Below, one piece after another: positions 58,538 through 64,000 of a DNA stretch of 64,000 nucleotides. Numbering within the stretch: position 1 is the first letter of the stretch; every line of letters begins with the position of its first letter. Source of the DNA: Opitutus terrae PB90-1 (lineage in GTDB: Bacteria > Verrucomicrobiota > Verrucomicrobiia > Opitutales > Opitutaceae). Where the stretch lies: contig NC_010571.1 of NCBI RefSeq assembly GCF_000019965.1, positions 4,411,001 to 4,475,000 of the forward strand, in the 5' to 3' direction. Both the position numbers and the translations under genes were made by a program. Under the pieces are notes generated by a model, which worked only from the letters and a program-made list of their open reading frames with translations, did no database searches and had not been told where the DNA came from.

Positions 58538-61500
58538 TGCCGTTTCTCGCGAATCCAGCCTTTTGGAAGGGCGTCGCCGCGGCGCTGAAGTGGCTTGCAA
58601 CGAGCAAGTCGTGGTGGGCGATCGGCGCGCGGCTAGTGCTGACCGTGGCGGCTAGCTACGGCATCGGCCGTATGATGCAGCGTAAGCTCGGTGGACTCAC
58701 TAACGGCAATCCGCTCGATGTGACACGTGACCCGCTCACGCCGCGTCGCGTGATCTGGGGCCACTGTCGCACGGGCGGAGCGATGCGGCTGCATCACGTG
58801 CGGGATGTGCCAGGAGATCCGCCAAACGAATACCTCTACCTTATCCTCGTCTGGTGCGCGCATCGAGCGCGCGCGATCGACTACCTGATGTTCAACGACG
58901 AGATCGTGCGCTTCGACGCGGCTGGCGATGCACTGGGCACCTACGCCGGATTCGCGCGCGTGACGCACCATCTCGGCGAGTGGAACCAGGAAGCCGACGC
59001 CAATTTCCTCGCGGAAATCCCAGGTATATGGACGAGCACCGACCGCCTGCGCGGTTGCACCTATTCAGCGATCAGGCTCAAGGCTGATCAGTCGAAGTGG
59101 CCGACAGGCCTGCCGCTCATCACGGCGGTCGGCCGCTGGCGCATCCCTTACGATCCGCGCGACGAGGCGCAGGATCCCGACGACGACAGCACGTGGGAGT
59201 ATACTGACAACGCAGCCGTCTGCTGGCACGATTTCAACCGGGGCGTGCCGGTGCGCGATCACACAGGCTCGCTGGTGCGGTTGTATGGGCTCAACGCCCA
59301 GGACGACGAGATCGTCACTGCGGCCGCCATCACGGCAGCCAACACCTCCGATGAGCTGGTCGGGCTGGCGGCTCCCCTGACGCGGACCCTCGACTACACC
59401 GGCGGGCAAGCGTGGATCGGCACATGGGAAGAAGAGCTCGATGGACTCGTCGCGGGTATGGTCGTCTCGGGTCCGGATATTCCCCCAAGCGCGGTGATCG
59501 CATCGATCAGTCGCGTGGTGCCATTCGGGTTCACCCTCGATCTCGCGCCGACGGGCACGCACGCTGGTGCGACGGTCTCGTTCGCCGATGCTGAGGCCAG
59601 GCGGTACACTGTCGCCGGGGCCTACGACCTCGATGCACAATGCTCCACGGTGGTCGACTCGTTCATCAGCGCCACGGCGGGCAAGATGTATGATGTCGCT
59701 GGCGATGTGGTCATTCGAGTCGGCGCCTGGGAGGAGCCCGACGTCGAGCTCGACATGAGCGCGCTGCGCGGTGCGGTGAGCGTGTCCACTCCGCTCTCCT
59801 GGCGCGAGAAGCTCAACCACGTGCGTGGGGTCTACACCAATCCCGACGCCGCCTACAACCGCACGCCGTTCCCCGCGGTGGTCAGCGATGCCTTCGTCGC
59901 GCTCGACGGCGTCGAGCTCGCCACCGATCTCGACCTCGCATTTGTCGCATCATCGGCTCAGGCGCAACGGCTCGCGAAGATTAAGTTGCTGCGCACGCGC
60001 CAGGGTACGATCGCAACGAAGGCGTGCAATCTGCGCGCGCTCGAAGCGGTGGCGGGCGAAAACTACCGGTTCACTTTCGAGCCGCTCGGGTGGGACGCGA
60101 AGGCGTTCGAGTTGCTCCGCTTCGACCTCTCGATCGAGCGCGACAAGAAAGCAAAGCCCGGCTTCGTGATCGACATCACCGGGCAGGAGACGGACGCGTC
60201 GATCTTCGACTGGCTGACCGATGAGGAGAATGTCGATGACCCGGCGCCGAACACCAATCTCCCAAACCCGCGCGTGGTGCCCACGCCCACTGGCCTAACA
60301 CTCACGCCGGCCGCGTTCCTCCAGCCCGACGGCACAAGTCTCTCGCGCCTGCTCGCGACGTGGACGGCCGCGCCTTCGGCCTGGGTCCAGGGCGGCGGCT
60401 CGATCGAGCTGCAATATAAGACCACTGCGGCACCCGTATGGCAGACGCGCATGCTGCCCGGCACGGCCGAGCACGAGATCCTCGCCGATCTTTGCGGGCT
60501 GCTCGACTACGATGTCCGGCTGCGGTTCCGCAACATGCTCGGCGTCTATGGCGCCTACTGTGCGCCGGTGACGGAGACCGCACCGGCCGACAGCGTGGTG
60601 CCGTCCGCACCGACGGGCCTGACGGCCTCGGCTGGCACGGGCAAGGCCGTGCAGCTGAGCTGGACCAAGCACTCCGATCCTCGGGTCGCGGAGTACGGTA
60701 TTTACCGTCACTCGAGCAACACGCCGGCAAGCGCGACGCGGATCGGCCAGGTGAGCGGGACCAGTTTCGTCGACCTCAAGATGCCGCTAGATGCGACTTC
60801 TTACTACTGGGTCACCGCCGAGAGCGCGTCGAATGTCGAAAGCGCCAAGAGCACGGTCGCGAGCGCCACGCCGCAGAGCATTCCCGAGGGTGGCATTGAT
60901 CCTACGCCGCCAGGTAATCCATCAGCGCCGACGCTCTATATCACTGGCACCACGATCGCAGCGGATGGCAGCGCCACGGCCAAGCTGGTCATCAATCTGC
61001 CGGCGCTTCCGTCGCTCGCCGTCGGGCTCAATGTGTTCTGGCGAGTGCACGGAGTGGCTGCCGGCTGGGTGCTGGCCGATCAGATTGACGAGGATCGGCG
61101 AGCAGCGGACAGCCGCGCCACGATCGACGACTTGCCTACCGGGACGTCAGTCGATGTCGCTGTGCAGGCGTATTCGGCTTATGGTATTTGCTCCGCGGTG
61201 GTCGAGGCGACCGGCTCGCCGTTCACGACGCCGACGCCCGCCGCGCCAAGCGCTCCATCCGGGTTGGTGCTCAGCACGACAGCGAGCGACGTCAACCGCG
61301 TGCCCCCGGCCTATGCCGGCAGTGGTGGGACCAAGTATTCTGCGGCGATGCTCAAGTGGACCGCTTCGCCTTCCAAGGATGTCGCGTATTACGAGATCCG
61401 GCGCGACGCGGGCGTGCCAATTACGCTCGGCCGCACGAAGGGCACCGAGACGGAGTTTCCGCTGTACGCGGGGCTCCAGATCAATTCCGTGACTGACGAC

Positions 61501-61944
61501 ATCGGCGTGCGGGCGGTGAGTCGTTCCGGGGTAGGGTCGACGTGGACGACCAAGACTGTGCCTCACTCTTTCACCGACAACTACGGAACCGCCGACATGG
61601 CGGAGCAGTCATCCTCGGCTGTCGCGGTCACCGGCATCCAGACCGGCAACGGATCGAGCGTGCGAAAGGTACTCGCGCGCTACCAGAACAGCGCCGTGCC
61701 CACACTCACGGGTGGTGCGGCGACAGAGAATTTTAACGTCTCACTGTCTAACCGGGGTTTTTCGACGAAGCCGGATGCAGGCTACGCACAGAGCTCAAGC
61801 GACGCCGCTGTGCTTGCAGCGTATGACTTCGACGCCGCTGGGAACAGCTCCAGCAACGCGGTAATCCGCGTCACGAGGCGAGACGGCGCCAATCTGGGCG
61901 CCGGTCCCTGTCGGTTCTCCATCGAACTTCTTGAGTACGACTAA
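58537..61944 (+). CDS. Host-specificity tail tip protein (TipJ-like) with fibronectin III domains
   Basis: 1135 residues from the ATG at 58537 (TGATG overlap). The N-terminal membrane-like helix (RLVLTVAASYGIGRM) is followed by NPLDVTRDPLTPRRVIWGHC, a hallmark of lambda J-type tip proteins, then the central tip domains (CTYSAIRLKADQSKWPTGLP). From about residue 690 to 990 there are two to three fibronectin III-like domains (GLTASAGTGKAVQLSWTKHS). The C-terminus probably contacts the receptor. Confidence 0.85.
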   Translation: MPFLANPAFWKGVAAALKWLATSKSWWAIGARLVLTVAASYGIGRMMQRKLGGLTNGNPLDVTRDPLTPRRVIWGHCRTGGAMRLHHVRDVPGDPPNEYLYLILVWCAHRARAIDYLMFNDEIVRFDAAGDALGTYAGFARVTHHLGEWNQEADANFLAEIPGIWTSTDRLRGCTYSAIRLKADQSKWPTGLPLITAVGRWRIPYDPRDEAQDPDDDSTWEYTDNAAVCWHDFNRGVPVRDHTGSLVRLYGLNAQDDEIVTAAAITAANTSDELVGLAAPLTRTLDYTGGQAWIGTWEEELDGLVAGMVVSGPDIPPSAVIASISRVVPFGFTLDLAPTGTHAGATVSFADAEARRYTVAGAYDLDAQCSTVVDSFISATAGKMYDVAGDVVIRVGAWEEPDVELDMSALRGAVSVSTPLSWREKLNHVRGVYTNPDAAYNRTPFPAVVSDAFVALDGVELATDLDLAFVASSAQAQRLAKIKLLRTRQGTIATKACNLRALEAVAGENYRFTFEPLGWDAKAFELLRFDLSIERDKKAKPGFVIDITGQETDASIFDWLTDEENVDDPAPNTNLPNPRVVPTPTGLTLTPAAFLQPDGTSLSRLLATWTAAPSAWVQGGGSIELQYKTTAAPVWQTRMLPGTAEHEILADLCGLLDYDVRLRFRNMLGVYGAYCAPVTETAPADSVVPSAPTGLTASAGTGKAVQLSWTKHSDPRVAEYGIYRHSSNTPASATRIGQVSGTSFVDLKMPLDATSYYWVTAESASNVESAKSTVASATPQSIPEGGIDPTPPGNPSAPTLYITGTTIAADGSATAKLVINLPALPSLAVGLNVFWRVHGVAAGWVLADQIDEDRRAADSRATIDDLPTGTSVDVAVQAYSAYGICSAVVEATGSPFTTPTPAAPSAPSGLVLSTTASDVNRVPPAYAGSGGTKYSAAMLKWTASPSKDVAYYEIRRDAGVPITLGRTKGTETEFPLYAGLQINSVTDDIGVRAVSRSGVGSTWTTKTVPHSFTDNYGTADMAEQSSSAVAVTGIQTGNGSSVRKVLARYQNSAVPTLTGGAATENFNVSLSNRGFSTKPDAGYAQSSSDAAVLAAYDFDAAGNSSSNAVIRVTRRDGANLGAGPCRFSIELLEYD

Positions 61945-61947
61945 GCC

Positions 61948-62298
61948 ATGGCATTTCAAAAGACCTTCATTCTCCCGAACGGAATCACGGGCCACTATCT
62001 TCGCATCGGAGCACACCGGCTAGACCGTCGCACGCGCGAGGCGTCATTCCAGTTCGACTTGTTCGCGAGCCAGGCGCACGCCGACGCCTGCCCCGCGGAT
62101 CCAGTCCGGTCGCTGGTGGCGAAGCTGCGCCTTGATGGGGACAAGTTCGACACATGGGTGTCCCACACCGCCATGGCTCAATCGGGGCAGACGCTGTATG
62201 CTCGTGCCTATGCCGCGGCTAAGGTTGAGTCGGTGATCTGCGATGTGCCTGCGGCTGCAGGCTGCGCGACGGTCTTCAGTGACGCCATCGACGTATGA
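61948..62298 (+). CDS. Small C-terminal tail protein
   Basis: 116 residues. GITGHYLRIGAHRLDRRTRE and a beta-rich body; last rightward gene, 104 bp before the inner transposase-type site of the right end. Function unknown, perhaps a fibre or tip accessory protein. Confidence 0.55.
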   Translation: MAFQKTFILPNGITGHYLRIGAHRLDRRTREASFQFDLFASQAHADACPADPVRSLVAKLRLDGDKFDTWVSHTAMAQSGQTLYARAYAAAKVESVICDVPAAAGCATVFSDAIDV

Positions 62299-62401
62299 GG
62301 CTATGGTTTGACGCCCGGTTAACCGCCGCTTAAGCCCCCTTAATGCGCGCTCAAAATTCCTCCATGGGGCCTCGGACTGGCGCCTGCCGCATGCGCCGAA
62401 T

Positions 62402-62439
62402 CGTCCCAAAGCTTTGAGAATCCGTCCCAACCCCAACGC
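62402..62439 (-). promoter_or_regulatory. Right prophage end: terminal repeat and two transposase-type sites
   Basis: Inward-facing CAAAGCTTTGGGACG (62402-62416, inverted) and the 18-bp terminal repeat at 62422-62439 containing TTGGGACGG. They match sites of the left end. The gap 62299-62401 carries no gene. Confidence 0.75.
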
Positions 62440-62464
62440 GCGCTACTGGGGCTCGGCCCCAACT

Positions 62465-62760
62465 CGGTTTGTCCTCGGTTTGCCTCCTGTGAAAATCAGC
62501 GCCAGAGGCGCTGTCAGCTTAAGGCGTAAAGCTTAAAGCATAAGGCCCAGACCGGTTGGAACAGGAGGAAACGGAGATCGATCCAAGATCCAATCTCCAG
62601 ATCCTTGAACCACAGATGGACACGGATGAACACAGATCTAATCCGCGATGATCCGCGTAATCCGCGGTCGGTTTGAGGGCCGGAGCCCCACCTCGGTTCG
62701 TCCTTGGTTGCCTTCTGTAAAACAAATCCGACTTGTTTGAACAGGAGTCGATCCGAGGGC
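62465..62760. repeat. R4/R5 composite dispersed repeats right of the prophage
   Basis: R4 partial at 62465-62490 (CGGTTTGTCCTCGGTTTGCC, TCCTGT) and, after an insert with GCGTAAAGCTTAAAGCATAA, GGAACAGGAGGAAACGGAG at about 62560; R5 at 62604-62672 (TTGAACCACAGATGGACACG); R4 again at 62694-62758. No gene is seen in 62440-62923. Confidence 0.8.
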
Positions 62761-62780
62761 GAACCGAGGACAATCCGCCA

Positions 62781-62919
62781 ATCGTTGAAACACAGAGGAC
62801 ACGGAGCGTGGTCGCGCGATCGTGCGGGACCGTCGACCGTCCACGGCCTGCCGTCCACCGTTCGCCTGCCGCCGGCTCGGCTCGGCGCTCAACTCTCAAC
62901 CCTCAACTCTCAACTCTCC
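62781..62919. repeat. R2-like and R1 dispersed repeats upstream of the topoisomerase stop
   Basis: CGTTGAAACACAGAGGACAC at 62782 (R2-like), and CTCAACTCTCAACCCTCAAC then TCTCAACTCTC at 62888-62918 (R1), next to the topoisomerase stop codon. Confidence 0.75.
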
Positions 62920-62923
62920 GCGT

Positions 62924-64000
62924 TCATCTCTCCGCTCTGGGCTCATCTTTTCCAAACTCCAACCGCACCTTCTTCGTCGCCGCGTCCAGGACGAGCTTCG
63001 CGCTGTACGGGTTGCCGGTCTTCGCCGACACCAGCCCGGTCACCACGATCGGCGTCCCCGCTTTCCAGCCTTCGAGGATCGGCAGATAGTCCTCCGCGGC
63101 GAACACTCGCCCAAATGCGTTCTTGTACAGCCGCACGCCGGGCCAGCCACTCGCCTCGAAGAACGTACCGTGATCCAGCAGCAGCTTCCCCGATTTCGGA
63201 CACTTCACGCCTTTCACCTTCTTCGGTTCCGGCCGGTGGATTTCGAGTTTCGTGCCGTCCGCGTTCAGCACGAGGTCGGCTGCGAACTCCCGCCCCTGCC
63301 CTGACTTCATGCCGGTCACGTGATGCGGCTTCCCCGCCGCCACGGCCGTCAGCAGCGCCACATACTCCGCCGCGGAGAACGTCCGCCCGAACGCCCGTTT
63401 CCAGAGCCGCAGCCCGGGAAATCCCGGCGCCTCGAAAAACGGCCCGCGATCCAGCAGCGGCTGCTGCGATTTCGGACACACCGCGTCAGCCACCGGCGTG
63501 CCCTCGGTCACCGGTACCGCCGCCGTCTCGATGTCGCGCGACGTCTTGGCCAAAAACGCCTGCTTCAACGTCACCACCTGCGCCAGCAGCGCATCGAGAA
63601 ACTGCCCGCGGTTCAGCTTCGCCTCGCCGCGCTCCATCTGTTTCAGCACGAGCTCCCACTCCGCGGTCAGCTGCGCCGACAGGAAATCCGGCGCGCGAGC
63701 CCGCAGTTCGCGAATCAGCTGCCGGCCATTCTCCGTCGTGACGATCGCCTTGCCCTGCCGCTCGAGAAACTGCCGTGCCACGAGCTTGTCGATGATTCCC
63801 GCCCGCGTCGCCGGCGTGCCGATCCCGCGATCCTTCATCACCTCGATCAGCGCGTCGGCCTGTTCCGGATCCAGCTCCGGGTCGACCGTTTCCCCGGCAT
63901 ACTTCATCGCGTCGAGCAGCGTCGCATCCGTGTAGGGATCCGGCGGATTCGTCCGCAGCTCCTTCAGCGTCACGGCGTCCAGCGTCGCCTGGCTGGACTG
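62924..64000 (-). CDS. DNA topoisomerase III-like, C-terminal part
   Basis: The frame is open to the right edge (359 codons including the stop seen), so the N-terminal Toprim and the catalytic Tyr lie outside. The visible part begins in the gate region (PYTDATLLDAMKYAGETVDP, DRGIGTPATRAGIIDKLVAR), typical of type IA enzymes. It ends in two repeated Toprim_Crpt-type domains (FFEAPGFPGLRLWKRAFGRT and FFEASGWPGVRLYKNAFGRV), a C-terminal arrangement known from bacterial topoisomerase III. Unrelated to the prophage. Confidence 0.88.
   Translation of the reverse strand, partial: QSSQATLDAVTLKELRTNPPDPYTDATLLDAMKYAGETVDPELDPEQADALIEVMKDRGIGTPATRAGIIDKLVARQFLERQGKAIVTTENGRQLIRELRARAPDFLSAQLTAEWELVLKQMERGEAKLNRGQFLDALLAQVVTLKQAFLAKTSRDIETAAVPVTEGTPVADAVCPKSQQPLLDRGPFFEAPGFPGLRLWKRAFGRTFSAAEYVALLTAVAAGKPHHVTGMKSGQGREFAADLVLNADGTKLEIHRPEPKKVKGVKCPKSGKLLLDHGTFFEASGWPGVRLYKNAFGRVFAAEDYLPILEGWKAGTPIVVTGLVSAKTGNPYSAKLVLDAATKKVRLEFGKDEPRAER

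Larger units (their letters stand above)
22329..62439. mobile_element. Mu-like transposable prophage, about 40.1 kb
   Basis: The limits are set by an 18-bp inverted terminal repeat with one mismatch: GCGTTAGGGTTGGGACGG (22329-22346) and the inverse of GCGTTGGGGTTGGGACGG (62422-62439). Everything between is phage: a leftward early operon with MuA-type transposase, MuB-type ATPase and Gam, a rightward repressor, and rightward head and tail genes. The tail module is of siphovirus type (tube, short tape measure, TipJ) and no sheath gene is seen. All hallmark genes are intact, so it may be functional. I could not identify a clean 5-bp target duplication, so the exact end could differ by a few bases. 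Confidence 0.9.

Overview
The window looks like a piece of a GC-rich Verrucomicrobiota chromosome, most likely Opitutaceae. The grounds are the TonB-dependent receptor carrying a VIQLSPFEV segment after its signal peptide, the LacI-type regulator, the carbohydrate-oriented gene content, and dispersed repeats whose translations (LNSQLST, HGRDARAT, SLGEGG) I associate from memory with that phylum. The taxonomy is an inference; no rRNA or marker gene is present.

Left host block (1-22.3 kb): a DUF5107/TPR protein (cut by the left edge), a secreted GDSL esterase, a one-piece beta-propeller sensor kinase with its NarL-type response regulator, a LacI-family regulator, a secreted beta-propeller protein, an orphan asparagine-synthase-like protein, a large TonB-dependent receptor and a secreted GH2 glycosidase. 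Together these read as a small glycan sensing, uptake and degradation locus.

Central block (22.33-62.44 kb): a complete-looking Mu-like transposable prophage of about 40.1 kb. It has inward-facing ends with an 18-bp inverted terminal repeat (one mismatch) and five copies of a TTkGGGACG-type site. A leftward early operon of about 28 mostly tiny, stop/start-overlapping genes holds a Cro/Ner-like protein, a MuA-type transposase, a MuB-type ATPase, Gam and an HNH nuclease. It is separated by a palindromic operator from a rightward repressor gene. The rightward late region holds a membrane/lipoprotein cluster (probable lysis), Mu-like head genes (DUF3486 small terminase, large terminase, DUF935 portal, protease/scaffold, decoration, major capsid, DUF1320, gpF, gpG) and then a siphovirus-type tail (tube, chaperone pair with a slippery site, short tape measure, distal proteins, NlpC/P60-like protein, TipJ host-specificity protein). 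No contractile sheath gene is seen, so this should be a transposable siphophage with a Mu head module.

Right host block (62.44-64 kb): more dispersed repeats, then the 3' part of a topoisomerase III-like gene cut by the right edge.

The most unusual aspects are: (1) host-type dispersed repeats fill the intergenic gaps of the prophage and even lie in frame inside its portal, protease/scaffold and other proteins; (2) an 87-residue protein just upstream of the transposase is a stand-alone paralogue of one domain of that transposase; (3) a canonical A AAT TTT heptamer sits in the tail chaperone gene; and (4) a gpF-like head protein has a C-terminal domain resembling a phage-borne toxin nuclease.
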